A stretch of DNA of 64,000 bases from Dongia_A sp035695765 (GTDB taxonomy: Bacteria > Pseudomonadota > Alphaproteobacteria > Dongiales > Dongiaceae), in assembly GCA_035695765.1 (NCBI GenBank), contig DASRRI010000131.1:1-64000 (forward strand), in the 5' to 3' direction. The notes under the pieces were generated by a model. That model did not search any database and was not told the DNA's origin. It saw nothing but the letters and a program-made list of their open reading frames with translations. Positions 51,272 through 58,990 of this stretch are shown piece after piece (position 1 is the first letter of the stretch; the number at the start of each line of letters is the position of its first letter). Both the position numbers and the translations under genes were made by a program.

Positions 51272-51356
51272 CAATGTTCCCGAGACTCAGCTGTTTACGA
51301 AAGAGGGCGGCCAGCGAGGCCGCTCGACGGGATTTCAGAACATGAAGGAGCCGACC

Positions 51357-51569
51357 ATGAACAAGGATCAGGTTCAGGGTAACTGGAAGCAATTGAAGGG
51401 CAAGGTCAAGGAGCAGTGGGGCAAGCTGACGGATAACGACCTTACGATTGTGGAAGGCAACATGGATCAACTCGCTGGCCGAGTGCAGGAACGCTATGGC
51501 ATCCAGCGCGATGAGGCGGAGCGACAGATCAAGGAATTCCGTCGGCGCAACGAGGATCTGTGGCCCTAG
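51357..51569 (+). CDS. CsbD family stress protein
   Basis: A 70-residue protein: MNKDQVQGNWKQLKGKVKEQ, then GKLTDNDLTIVEGNMDQLAG and a final RYGIQRDEAERQIKEF helix. This is a full-length CsbD/YjbJ protein, abundant under general stress in many bacteria. AAGGAG lies nine bases upstream. I see no EcfG motif directly in front of it. Confidence 0.92.
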   Translation: MNKDQVQGNWKQLKGKVKEQWGKLTDNDLTIVEGNMDQLAGRVQERYGIQRDEAERQIKEFRRRNEDLWP

Positions 51570-51590
51570 GTCGAAACTGAGCGCGTAACC

Positions 51591-51618
51591 GAAAACGGCC
51601 CGCAAGCGGGCCGTTTTC
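51591..51618. terminator. bidirectional intrinsic terminator between csbD and the DUF1328-like gene
   Basis: GAAAACGGCCCGC and GCGGGCCGTTTTC form a perfect 13-base stem with a two-base loop; the flanking A and T runs make it work on both strands. It separates two convergent genes. Confidence 0.85.
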
Positions 51619-51624
51619 ATGTGA

Positions 51625-51822
51625 TCAGAGGATTCGCGTGATGAGAGGGATGCGCGCCGGGCCGCCTTTTTGCAGCGCCCGCACGATCAGCGCCACCAGC
51701 AGCATGATCAGGGAAATGCCGAACAGCAACTGTCCGACGCTGCCGACGGTCGGAGACGATGTGCCGAAACCGAGGAGACCCGAGCCGATTGTTGCGACCA
51801 GAAACAGAATGACCCACCGCAT
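51625..51822 (-). CDS. DUF1328-like small membrane protein
   Basis: A 65-residue protein with two helices: MRWVILFLVATIGSGLLGFG and GQLLFGISLIMLLVALIVRA. The FLVATIGSGLLGFG turn resembles DUF1328, though the family's usual GxAGxAAxIAK spacer is replaced by a TSSPTVGSVG stretch. A basic tail follows. It lies 31 bases downstream of a 24-residue membrane peptide gene and is probably on the same transcript from the promoter at 51990. Confidence 0.7.
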   Translation of the reverse strand: MRWVILFLVATIGSGLLGFGTSSPTVGSVGQLLFGISLIMLLVALIVRALQKGGPARIPLITRIL

Positions 51823-51853
51823 GGCGACCTCCCGACGAGGACGAAACGACGAA

Positions 51854-51928
51854 TCAGCGGAACAAGAACCAGATGACGATCAGGAGCGGAATTGGCACGC
51901 CCAACAGCCAGAGCAACGCGTATCGCAT
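51854..51928 (-). CDS. 24-residue membrane peptide
   Basis: The frame reads MRYALLWLLGVPIPLLIVIW and ends FLFR. It is one hydrophobic helix with a GVPIP kink, a type of tiny membrane protein widespread in Proteobacteria. A GGGAAGG site is placed correctly before the ATG, and an EcfG-type promoter lies 65 bases upstream. It is too short for ordinary ORF calling. Confidence 0.6.
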   Translation of the reverse strand: MRYALLWLLGVPIPLLIVIWFLFR

Positions 51929-51989
51929 GGCCTTCCCTTTACCGGGCTCCGGCCCGCGCCATCCCGACGCGGCCCCGAACGGGGAAGAA

Positions 51990-52014
51990 AACCCCAAGGG
52001 GGGTGCTTTGTTCC
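51990..52014 (-). promoter_or_regulatory. EcfG-type stress promoter of the two small membrane protein genes
   Basis: On the minus strand GGAAC (52014-52010) and GGTT (51993-51990) are 16 bases apart, the shorter allowed spacing. It begins eight bases after the kinase gene stop. Confidence 0.55.
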
Positions 52015-52021
52015 GACGGCC

Positions 52022-53827
52022 CTAGACGGCCTCGCGCGACCGGGCCGCGGAATCAGCTGCTGAATCGCCGGTGGCGAGCCGCGCCGACTCCTCGCCGCTG
52101 CCGAGCCGCATGGATTCAAGACGAAAGACCAGCGTGCTGATCGTGCCGGGCGGGCCAGAGATGGCGATCTCTCCGCCCAATTGGCGGGTGAAGGCTTCGA
52201 TCAGGGTCTGGCCCATGCTGCCCGGCAAATCGTTGTCGGCCGGGCGGTCCTGCTGGCCGACCCCGTCATCGGCGATGACCAGCTTGGCCATGCCGCCGCC
52301 TTCCAGGGAAATCCTTACCGAGATGCTGCCGGAACGTTGGTTGGGAAAGGCATGCTTGAAGGAGTTGGTGAGGATCTCCGTCGTCAGCAGCGCCAGTGGG
52401 ACGGCACGGTCACCGGCCACGCGCATATGGGGAATCTCGACGCTGAGCTGCACCCGCCGCGGTGGCACCCCCGATCCGTCCTGCAGCAGGCTGCACAGAT
52501 TGGTCATGAAGGGATTGAGGTCGACCTCCTGCAGGTCCTGGCTCTCATAGAGATGCCGGTGCACCAGGGCGAGCGCATTGATGCGCATCTGCACGTCGGC
52601 AAATGCCTGCTTGACCGCATCGCCGCGCGGGATGCGGGCATAGAGGTTGAGCAGGCTGGTGACAGTCTGCAGGTTGTTCTTCACGCGATGATGAATCTCG
52701 CGCAGCATCATCTGCTTCTGCGACAGCGACTGCCGCAGATCGGCTTCGCGCTCATCCAGCCGCATCGCCATCTCGCGCAAGGTCTCCGCGAGATCGCGGA
52801 ACTCGGCCGGCGCGCCTTCAAACTGGCGCCGCATGGAGAGATCGCCGACGCTCATTGAGCTGGCGGCCTCGGTCAGCCGGCTGATCCATTTGGTGACGAG
52901 CACGCGTGTGCCGATCAGCGCCGCCGCCATGGCCGCCACCGACACGAACACCAACACGCCGATCTGGATGAGGAGCGAGGTGCGCAGCGGCTCGATCAGC
53001 CGGCCGGTCGGCTGGCCCAACAGCACGAACAGCTCGTTGTCGCCGATCACGTTGACTGCGTAGTTGCGCTCGATGCCGTCCTGGCCGACCGAATCAAAGG
53101 TGCGGATGTGGCCGCTGACGACTTCGCGGATGGTCTCGGAATCGGGCAGGCCGGCTTGCGCGTCGACGCCTTGCGCCTTTGGCCCGACCAGGACGTGGCC
53201 GGCGCGGTCCAGCAGGTAGACCATGGCGTCGGGCGGCAAGCCGGGTTCCTGCCCGATGGCAGACAGCCATTCCAGCCGGATCGCGAGCGAAAGAACGCCG
53301 ATGACCTTGTTGCGGTCGCTCGTCGCCGGCGCCGCATAGATGATGACGCCTTCCTGGAGGCGCGCGGCATAGAGATAGCCGCTGACCGTGTCGCGGTGGG
53401 ACTGCATCACGATCTTGAACCAATCCATGTCTGCCGCGTTGGCAGGCTGCGCGACGGCGTCCGACTGGCACACCGGCTCGCCCTTGGTGTTGCGCAGGAC
53501 CGCGATGGCATAAGCGGGGTAGGGGCGGATTGCCGCCTCCAGCAGTTGGGCGCATTCCGACCCGCGCGACGGCTTGGCCGCCACCGCGGCCGTGATCGGC
53601 GGCTGATGGGCGAGGTTCTGCATGATGCGGTTGGACTGCCACAACAGGTTGGTCTCGTAGTTCGAGGCCAGGGTGGCGAAGCGCACGGTCGATTCGTGCG
53701 CCTGGCGTATTTGATCGCGATAGCGGTCGATGGCGGCGACGATGCCGAAACCGCTGGGGACGACGAGAACGATCGCGAGGAGGAGGATCAGCCGGTGTCG
53801 CAGTGGCTGCAGAAGCTGGCCGAACAT
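52022..53827 (-). CDS. HisKA_2/HWE-type sensor histidine kinase, probable PhyR kinase
   Basis: A 601-residue membrane kinase. Helix one is at residues 12-32, a double-Cache-like periplasmic domain follows to about 270 (ending AVNVIGDNELFVLLGQPTGR), and helix two (LIQIGVLVFVSVAAMAAALI) precedes a HAMP domain. The phospho-acceptor motif REIHHRVKNNLQTVTSLLNL is near residue 379, and the ATPase domain has LLTTEILTNSFKHAF and IADDGVG. This kinase class phosphorylates PhyR. It lies 95 bases after phyR on the same strand. Confidence 0.88.
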   Translation of the reverse strand: MFGQLLQPLRHRLILLLAIVLVVPSGFGIVAAIDRYRDQIRQAHESTVRFATLASNYETNLLWQSNRIMQNLAHQPPITAAVAAKPSRGSECAQLLEAAIRPYPAYAIAVLRNTKGEPVCQSDAVAQPANAADMDWFKIVMQSHRDTVSGYLYAARLQEGVIIYAAPATSDRNKVIGVLSLAIRLEWLSAIGQEPGLPPDAMVYLLDRAGHVLVGPKAQGVDAQAGLPDSETIREVVSGHIRTFDSVGQDGIERNYAVNVIGDNELFVLLGQPTGRLIEPLRTSLLIQIGVLVFVSVAAMAAALIGTRVLVTKWISRLTEAASSMSVGDLSMRRQFEGAPAEFRDLAETLREMAMRLDEREADLRQSLSQKQMMLREIHHRVKNNLQTVTSLLNLYARIPRGDAVKQAFADVQMRINALALVHRHLYESQDLQEVDLNPFMTNLCSLLQDGSGVPPRRVQLSVEIPHMRVAGDRAVPLALLTTEILTNSFKHAFPNQRSGSISVRISLEGGGMAKLVIADDGVGQQDRPADNDLPGSMGQTLIEAFTRQLGGEIAISGPPGTISTLVFRLESMRLGSGEESARLATGDSAADSAARSREAV

Positions 53828-53922
53828 CGATACGCAATCCCCCTGTTCACACGCCTGATGCCCCCGGGGGCGCGGGACTTTTGGTCGCGCACCCTCCGGG
53901 ACCAGGCAGCCGACAGGCTAGG

Positions 53923-54726
53923 CTAGACCGCCTGTCTGCTTTGTCGAGGCTGGCCGAAAAAGGACAAGGCCTGGGAGATTGTAACCTTAAGCGTGTCAGG
54001 TTCGAACGGTTTGGTGACAAGATAGGTCGGCTCCGGCCGCTCGCCGGTCAACAGCCGCTCCGGATAGGCGGTGACGAAGATCACCGGCACTTTCATCGAG
54101 TCGAGGATCTCCTTGACCGCGGTAAGGCCCGAGCCGCCGGGGCCAAGGTCGATGTCGGCGAGCACCAGGCCCGGCTGGCTTTTCTGCGCCAGGCGCACGG
54201 CCTCAATCTGGCTGGAGGCGATGCCCACCACCGAATGGCCCATGTCGCGCACCAGGCCGACGATGTCGAGCGCGATCACCGGCTCATCCTCGATCACCAG
54301 GATCGACGTCGCCATCTGCTCATTGACCGACGACCAGGCGGAGGCCAGCAGATCCGCTCCCTCCTCATGTGACAAGCCGAGGATTTGCGAAGCATCCTGC
54401 ACCGAGAATCCCTCGAGCGTGGTCAGCAGGAGCATCTGGCGCTCGGAAATGGGCAGGGCCTGCAGGCGGGCCTCTACCGAGAGATCGCGCGGCTCACTGC
54501 CTTCTTCTGAGTCCGGGGCACCGGCGCGTGACCATACGTCGTGGAACAGCCGGAACAACTGCAGCCGCACATCCGCGTTCGCGGAGATCCGGTCAGGCTC
54601 CTGCAGCAAGTCTTCCAGGCAGATCCGGACATAGGTGTCGCCGGCTTGTTGGGAGCCAACCAGCGCCCTCGCGTAGCGGCGCAGATAACGCAGGTTTTCA
54701 ACGATCTTTTCGGAAACGTCTGGCAT
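53923..54726 (-). CDS. phyR: PhyR, anti-anti-sigma response regulator of the general stress response
   Basis: A 267-residue protein with the diagnostic order: an N-terminal sigma-factor-like domain (NLRYLRRYARALVGSQQAGD to QDASQILGLSHEEGADLL) and a C-terminal receiver (ILVIEDEPVIALDIVGLVRD, phosphoryl Asp in LVLADIDLGPGG, VTAYPERLL and the TKPF lysine). Phosphorylated PhyR uses the sigma-like domain to bind NepR and free EcfG. The start at 54726 follows AGAGGG. It diverges from nepR-ecfG across a palindromic promoter. Confidence 0.96.
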   Translation of the reverse strand: MPDVSEKIVENLRYLRRYARALVGSQQAGDTYVRICLEDLLQEPDRISANADVRLQLFRLFHDVWSRAGAPDSEEGSEPRDLSVEARLQALPISERQMLLLTTLEGFSVQDASQILGLSHEEGADLLASAWSSVNEQMATSILVIEDEPVIALDIVGLVRDMGHSVVGIASSQIEAVRLAQKSQPGLVLADIDLGPGGSGLTAVKEILDSMKVPVIFVTAYPERLLTGERPEPTYLVTKPFEPDTLKVTISQALSFFGQPRQSRQAV

Positions 54727-54767
54727 GGGTCCCTCTCTTGCCACCCGTTAATTTTTTTTGTGCTCAA

Positions 54768-54795
54768 GGAACCCCTCTGGCGGCTCAGGGGTTCC
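54768..54795. promoter_or_regulatory. palindromic bidirectional EcfG-type promoter between phyR and nepR
   Basis: GGAACCCCT at 54768-54776 and AGGGGTTCC at 54787-54795 are exact complements. Read on plus, GGAAC-N17-GGTT ends at 54793; read on minus, the same pattern ends at 54770. One site can thus serve phyR (start 54726) and nepR-ecfG (start 54944). A hairpin role is an alternative. Confidence 0.6.
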
Positions 54796-54943
54796 CAGGG
54801 GGAGAAAAAATGTGCGGCCGGCTTATAGCTCAATATTCCTATTGCATCGGGGGATTTGCAGGAACGTGGGCGTCGCATCTAAAGATTCACCCGGCGGGCA
54901 CATCGGCTTCGGGACGGCGCAATGTGCGCCGGGAGTGGGCACA

Positions 54944-55165
54944 GTGAGCAATGATCAAAAAGACAAGCACGTGAAGAGTACAGCAATGCGAACTCCGGAA
55001 CCAGGGACTGCGGTCAACACCAGCCGCCGCGCACCGGCCGTGCTCGACCGTTGGTTCGACGCGCAACTGGGCAGGCTCTATTCCGATGTGGCATCTGAAC
55101 CCGTACCTGTTGAAATGCTGCAGCTGATCAGCAAGTTGAAGAAACCAAAACAACCGGGCTCCTGA
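54944..55165 (+). CDS. nepR: NepR anti-sigma factor
   Basis: A 73-residue protein from a GTG start with GGGAGTGGG upstream; ATG at 54989 would give a 58-residue form. The C-terminal half is the NepR core: LDRWFDAQLGRLYSDVASEP then VPVEMLQLISKLK. The DVASEPVP linker is the conserved centre. It binds EcfG in unstressed cells and is removed by PhyR. It is 49 bases upstream of the sigma gene and divergent from phyR, the canonical layout. Confidence 0.88.
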   Translation: MSNDQKDKHVKSTAMRTPEPGTAVNTSRRAPAVLDRWFDAQLGRLYSDVASEPVPVEMLQLISKLKKPKQPGS

Positions 55166-55214
55166 AAAAGCGGGACCGCGTCGCCCAGCGGATAACCAGC
55201 TAGGAAGAAGAGGC

Positions 55215-55826
55215 ATGGAGGAACCGGCGTTCGATCGTATGTCGGCCGAGTTGCAATCGGCGTTGCTGGACGTGCTGCCGCACCTGCGCGCATTCGCGCG
55301 ATCCCTGACGCGCAATCGCGATCAGGCCGACGATCTCGTCAACGATACAATCGTGCGGGCGATCAGCGCTTCGCAGCAATTCACGCCCGGCACCAACTTC
55401 AAGGCGTGGATCTTCACGATCCTGCGCAACCTGTTCTACAACGAGGGACGCAAGCGGCACTCGAAATTCTCCTCGCTCGACGATCTCACGGTGAATGAGC
55501 CGTCGATCGGCGCCTCGCAGGAAGCGAGCCTGGAATTCTGCGATTTCCGCCGCGCGTTCTGGCAGCTCAACCCTGACCAGCGCGAGGTGCTGATCCTGGT
55601 CGGCGCCAGCGGCCTCAGCTACGAGGAAGCCGCTGCGGTCTGCGCCTGCCGTGTCGGCACCATCAAGAGCCGGGTCTCGCGCGCGCGGGCCGACTTGAAG
55701 CGCATGCTCGATGACGGCACGCTGTCGACCGTGCGCTCCGACATCGCGCCGGTCAGCGGCGCCGGCCTGTCGGAGGCGCTCGAGCCGGTCATTCCAGCTA
55801 GAAGCGCCCTCAAACGCGCGCGCTGA
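55215..55826 (+). CDS. ecfG: EcfG-type general stress sigma factor
   Basis: A 203-residue ECF15 sigma factor. Region 2 is LPHLRAFARSLTRNRDQADD and FTPGTNFKAWIFTILRNLFY; region 4 is LSYEEAAAVCACRVGTIKSR. The ARSLTRNRDQADDLV and PGTNxxxWxFTILRN blocks are typical of EcfG. It directs RNA polymerase to GGAAC-N16/17-cGTT promoters, several of which occur upstream in this island. It is co-directional with nepR and convergent with a LysR gene, with overlapping 3' ends. Confidence 0.93.
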   Translation: MEEPAFDRMSAELQSALLDVLPHLRAFARSLTRNRDQADDLVNDTIVRAISASQQFTPGTNFKAWIFTILRNLFYNEGRKRHSKFSSLDDLTVNEPSIGASQEASLEFCDFRRAFWQLNPDQREVLILVGASGLSYEEAAAVCACRVGTIKSRVSRARADLKRMLDDGTLSTVRSDIAPVSGAGLSEALEPVIPARSALKRAR

Positions 55827-56706
55827 TCTTTCCTGACGCTTCCTCGTCCCGGATCGTGTCGATCAGCGCTTCCTGCAGCCGCGTCACCGCGGGTGAAGCG
55901 ATGCCGGCTGCGACATGCAGCCACAATCCAGCGATCGCCTCCAGCTTCGGCAGATCATCGCCGCCGGGCAGGATCGCAAAGCGCGACGGCACGCTCTGCC
56001 GCGCCCGCGGCGTGATGCCGAGACCGGCTTCGATGGCCGCCCACAACCCTGCGAGGCTGGGGCTGGTGAAGGTGACGCGCCAGGGAATGCCGGCGCCGTC
56101 CAGCGCCCGCACTGCGGCATCGCGGAAGACGCAGGGCGGCTCGAACGTCACAAGCGGCAGCGGCCGCATTGCCGCGATGTCGTGCTGGGCCGATCCGACC
56201 CAGGCAATCGGCATGCCTGTTAGCTCCGTGCGATGCGGTCCCGGTAAATCGCCCCACACCAGCGCAAGGTCAAGATCGCCCTTCGCGACCGCGGCGGCGA
56301 GGACGGCGCCGCGCTCGACCCGCGCCTCCACGCGCACGCCGGAATGCGCGCGGGCAAACCGGCCGAGCAGGGAGGGCAGCCAGCTTTCCGCAAAATCCTG
56401 TACGAGGCCAAGCCGCACCCAGCCTTCCAACGCGACGCCACGCACCGCCGCCACCGCTTCGTCATTGAGCTCGATCATCCGGCGCGCATAGCCCAGCATG
56501 ATCTCGCCGGCCGGCGTCAGCGCGAGGCCGCGGCCATCCTTGCGCAGCAGCGCTTGGCCGGTCTGGTTCTCCAGCTTGCGGAGCTGCAGGCTCAGCGCCG
56601 ATTGCGAACGCCCCAGGCGCTCGGCGGCGGCTGCAAAAGTCCCCAAGTCATGCCCCGTCACGAAGGTCCGGAGTATCTCGAGGTCGAGAGTGGACGGCTT
56701 CATCAT
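55810..56706 (-). CDS. LysR family transcriptional regulator
   Basis: A 298-residue regulator. The N-terminal helix-turn-helix is GTFAAAAERLGRSQSALSLQ with LRKLENQTGQALLRKDGRGL. The C-terminal periplasmic-binding-protein-like domain has GDLDLALVWGDLPGP and AIEAGLGITPRARQSVP. It is divergent from the tautomerase gene with 97 bases between, so the tautomerase is the likely target. ATG codons at 56706 and 56703 are both usable. Confidence 0.92.
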   Translation of the reverse strand: MMKPSTLDLEILRTFVTGHDLGTFAAAAERLGRSQSALSLQLRKLENQTGQALLRKDGRGLALTPAGEIMLGYARRMIELNDEAVAAVRGVALEGWVRLGLVQDFAESWLPSLLGRFARAHSGVRVEARVERGAVLAAAVAKGDLDLALVWGDLPGPHRTELTGMPIAWVGSAQHDIAAMRPLPLVTFEPPCVFRDAAVRALDGAGIPWRVTFTSPSLAGLWAAIEAGLGITPRARQSVPSRFAILPGGDDLPKLEAIAGLWLHVAAGIASPAVTRLQEALIDTIRDEEASGKISARV

Positions 56707-56803
56707 TCATATTTACTCAAGCATATCATATCAAATTTCAACTTTTCATAAGTATCTTCTGCCACCATCTCGGAGATGTCAACAGCAGCCAGGGAGTTAT
56801 CCC

Positions 56804-57187
56804 ATGCCACTCGTCCGCATCTCCGTCCCCCGGCACCGTTCGGGAGCGGACCGCAAAGCCATCTCGACCGGCATCCACGCGGCGCTTCAGGAAGCCTTCA
56901 ACGTCCCGGCCGATGACCTCTTCCACATCGTCACCGAGCACGAACCGAACGGCGGCATCGTGCGCAGCGCTGGCTATCTCGGCATGACCTATAGCGATGA
57001 TCTCACCATCATCCAGATCACTGCCAACGACACCCGCACGGTGGAGCAGAAGAAGACGCTCTGTCGCCTCATCGCGCGCAATCTCGCTGCCGCGCCGGGT
57101 CTCCGGCCGCAGGATATCGTTATGAACCTTGTTGAGGTCAAAAAGGAGAATTGGTCCTTCGGCAATGGCGAGGCTCAATACGTGTGA
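56804..57187 (+). CDS. tautomerase family protein
   Basis: A 127-residue protein beginning MPLVRISVPRHRSGADRKAI; Pro2 becomes the N-terminal catalytic base of the tautomerase superfamily. It contains VTEHEPNGGIVRSAGYLG and ends in the KENWSFGNGEAQYV stretch, matching the longer YusQ/MSAD-like members with WSFGxGxAQY. Substrates are typically small keto-enol acids. GGGAG precedes the ATG. The LysR regulator is divergent. Confidence 0.88.
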   Translation: MPLVRISVPRHRSGADRKAISTGIHAALQEAFNVPADDLFHIVTEHEPNGGIVRSAGYLGMTYSDDLTIIQITANDTRTVEQKKTLCRLIARNLAAAPGLRPQDIVMNLVEVKKENWSFGNGEAQYV

Positions 57188-57388
57188 GGCATGCGACGAG
57201 CGAGGAAACGCAGTTTCGTGCCGAGCGCGAGGGGCCCGTTCCGGTCAGCGAAATGATCGCAGCGCTGGGGCAGTTCTACATAGCCATGCTGTCCGCTCTC
57301 ATCTTCATAGCGGCCATCGTGGATATGGACAGTCTGGTCAATGCGACGGACGTTCTGCAGATCGGCGATCCGGCAATGATGGTGGTCT
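57188..57388. other. gap between the tautomerase and the BufC-like gene
   Basis: A plus-strand frame from ATG 57253 would encode about 48 residues with a hydrophobic stretch (FYIAMLSALIFIAAIVDMDS). It has no clear ribosome-binding site and no family I recognise, so I do not call it a gene. No terminator stands out between the convergent genes. Confidence 0.35.
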
Positions 57389-58156
57389 TCACGGCGTAGC
57401 TGGCATCGCCAGCAAGCGGAGTTCCAGCATCGGCGCGATCACGCGGCTAAGCACTGCTTCATCCTCGGCGCCGGAGGCAGCGGCTGCGTGGCCGAGCTGT
57501 GTCTCGCCTTCGGCAGCAGCCAGGAATCGCGCGGTGGGAGCATTCAATTCCTGAACCACCAGTGTGCGATCCGGCCGACATATCAGGAGCGTGCGCGGTC
57601 GTTCCGTCATGTCAATGCTCGAGAGATCGGGCTCGGGTTTCTGATGCGCCTGCCAGAGTTCGATAATGGGCGCATGAACGGTAACGATCCGCGTGTGTTG
57701 CGCGCGGCGAATGGGGAGAGTTTCGAGTTGCTCCTCCGACAGGCCGGCAAGCATGTCTGTGGAAAGATGCTGCTCAATCGGCGCGTTGTAGGCGGTGATG
57801 CGCGCGAACTCAAAACCCGCCATCTCCGCGACGTAGGGCAGGGCGGCCAGCTGCGGCAGGCCGTGCAGATAGTCAGCGAACGAAGCGCCATATTCGAACA
57901 GGCACGGCCGCAGCGGCGGCTGCGCGAGCACGAAGCGCCGCGCCGCCTGTTCGAAAAAATCATTGCCGAGCAGTTGCAGTGTCACGGGGAAGTTGGACTT
58001 CAGCGCCTCTCCGAGGCTGATCAGGAAGTTGTTGCGATAGATGCTGAGGCGCTCGCCCGCATCGAAGGCATCTGCGACGATCGCTGGTGCCAGCTTTGCG
58101 CTGTCGCCGGAGAGGAGATAGTCGCGATAGGCGGATTGGAGCTGGGCGAGCGTCAC
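57389..58156 (-). CDS. BufC/HvfC-like MNIO partner protein (DUF2063), second pair
   Basis: A 255-residue protein starting at GTG (58156) that overlaps the upstream BufB-like stop. LAQLQSAYRDYLLSGDSAKL and RLSIYRNNFLISLGEALKSN are the DUF2063 N-terminal signature, and FPVTLQLLGNDFFEQAARRF extends it. Proteins of this family bind the precursor leader and the MNIO enzyme. This one is paired with the BufB-like gene just upstream, and is the last gene of the operon. Confidence 0.85.
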   Translation of the reverse strand: MTLAQLQSAYRDYLLSGDSAKLAPAIVADAFDAGERLSIYRNNFLISLGEALKSNFPVTLQLLGNDFFEQAARRFVLAQPPLRPCLFEYGASFADYLHGLPQLAALPYVAEMAGFEFARITAYNAPIEQHLSTDMLAGLSEEQLETLPIRRAQHTRIVTVHAPIIELWQAHQKPEPDLSSIDMTERPRTLLICRPDRTLVVQELNAPTARFLAAAEGETQLGHAAAASGAEDEAVLSRVIAPMLELRLLAMPATP

Positions 58157-58986
58157 GCGGCGCTCCGTTCCAGGCGCATCTGGGCCTTGCCGGCTTCGGC
58201 GAGCAGCGTTTCCAGCGGCGGCAGGGCGCTGTCCCATTCGATCAAGGTCGGGCGCGCGCCGATCAGCGCGAGCGCATGCTCATAGAGCGCCCAGACCTGA
58301 TCGGTCACCGGCGAGCCGTGATCGTCGATCCGGATGGAGCGGTTGCCGATCTGGCGCAGATGATGGCCGGAGAGGTGGATCTCGCCGATCGGCAGATGCG
58401 CGATTGCGGCAAGATAGGCGCGCGCGTCGTCGCCATGATTCTCCGATGACACGAAGACGTTGTTGACATCGAGCAGCAGCCCGCAGCCGCTGCGTTGGCA
58501 CAGCTCGGCAAGGAATTGCGGCTCGGCCCGGTCGGATTGCGCGTGATGCAGATAGGTCGAGGGATTCTCCACCATCACCGGCCGGCCGATGGCCTCCTGG
58601 AAATGCATGACGTTGCGCGCGATTGTGGAGAGCGCTTCCTCATCGTACGGAATGGGCAGCAGATCGTTGAAATAGACGCCGCCGGTGATGCTCCAGGAGA
58701 CGTGGTCCGACACCGCCGCCGGATCGATGCGCCGGACCAGGGCGGCGATGCGCGAGAGATGATCCTCATCGAGGCCATCCGCCGACCCCAGCGACAGGCC
58801 GACGCCATGCAGGCTGATCGCATAATGATGGCGCAATGACTCGAGGAAATCCGGTGTCGCGCCCCCGCCTAGGAAATTCTCGGTGTGAACCTCCAGCCAG
58901 CCAATGGAAGGGCGCTCGGCCGAAACGCGCTCGTGATGCGCGGCACGCAGACCGATGCCCGTCGTGATTGGCAGACGCGACATCAT
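58153..58986 (-). CDS. BufB-like MNIO enzyme (DUF692), second pair
   Basis: A 277-residue TIM-barrel protein of the multinuclear non-heme iron oxidase family. ITTGIGLRAAHHERV opens the family, and HTENFLGG, SLHGVGLSLGSADGL, SDHVSWSI, VENPSTYLHHA, LLLDVNNVFVSSENHG and EIHLSGHH carry the His, Asp, Glu and Asn iron ligands. MNIO enzymes modify cysteines of RiPP precursors. The start ATG pair has GGATGAC upstream. It follows the M61-like gene by four bases. No precursor gene lies next to this pair. Confidence 0.9.
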   Translation of the reverse strand: MMSRLPITTGIGLRAAHHERVSAERPSIGWLEVHTENFLGGGATPDFLESLRHHYAISLHGVGLSLGSADGLDEDHLSRIAALVRRIDPAAVSDHVSWSITGGVYFNDLLPIPYDEEALSTIARNVMHFQEAIGRPVMVENPSTYLHHAQSDRAEPQFLAELCQRSGCGLLLDVNNVFVSSENHGDDARAYLAAIAHLPIGEIHLSGHHLRQIGNRSIRIDDHGSPVTDQVWALYEHALALIGARPTLIEWDSALPPLETLLAEAGKAQMRLERSAA

Positions 58987-58990
58987 GCAG

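Noticed and set aside
54768..54795. Rho-independent terminator instead of a promoter
   Set aside because: No gene ends nearby on either strand (phyR and nepR diverge from this point), and no T-run directly follows the arms.
57253..57399. Small membrane protein between the tautomerase and the bufferin operon, possibly a missing RiPP precursor
   Set aside because: It has no cysteines or signal-peptide plus core pattern, lies on the opposite strand and lacks a ribosome-binding site.
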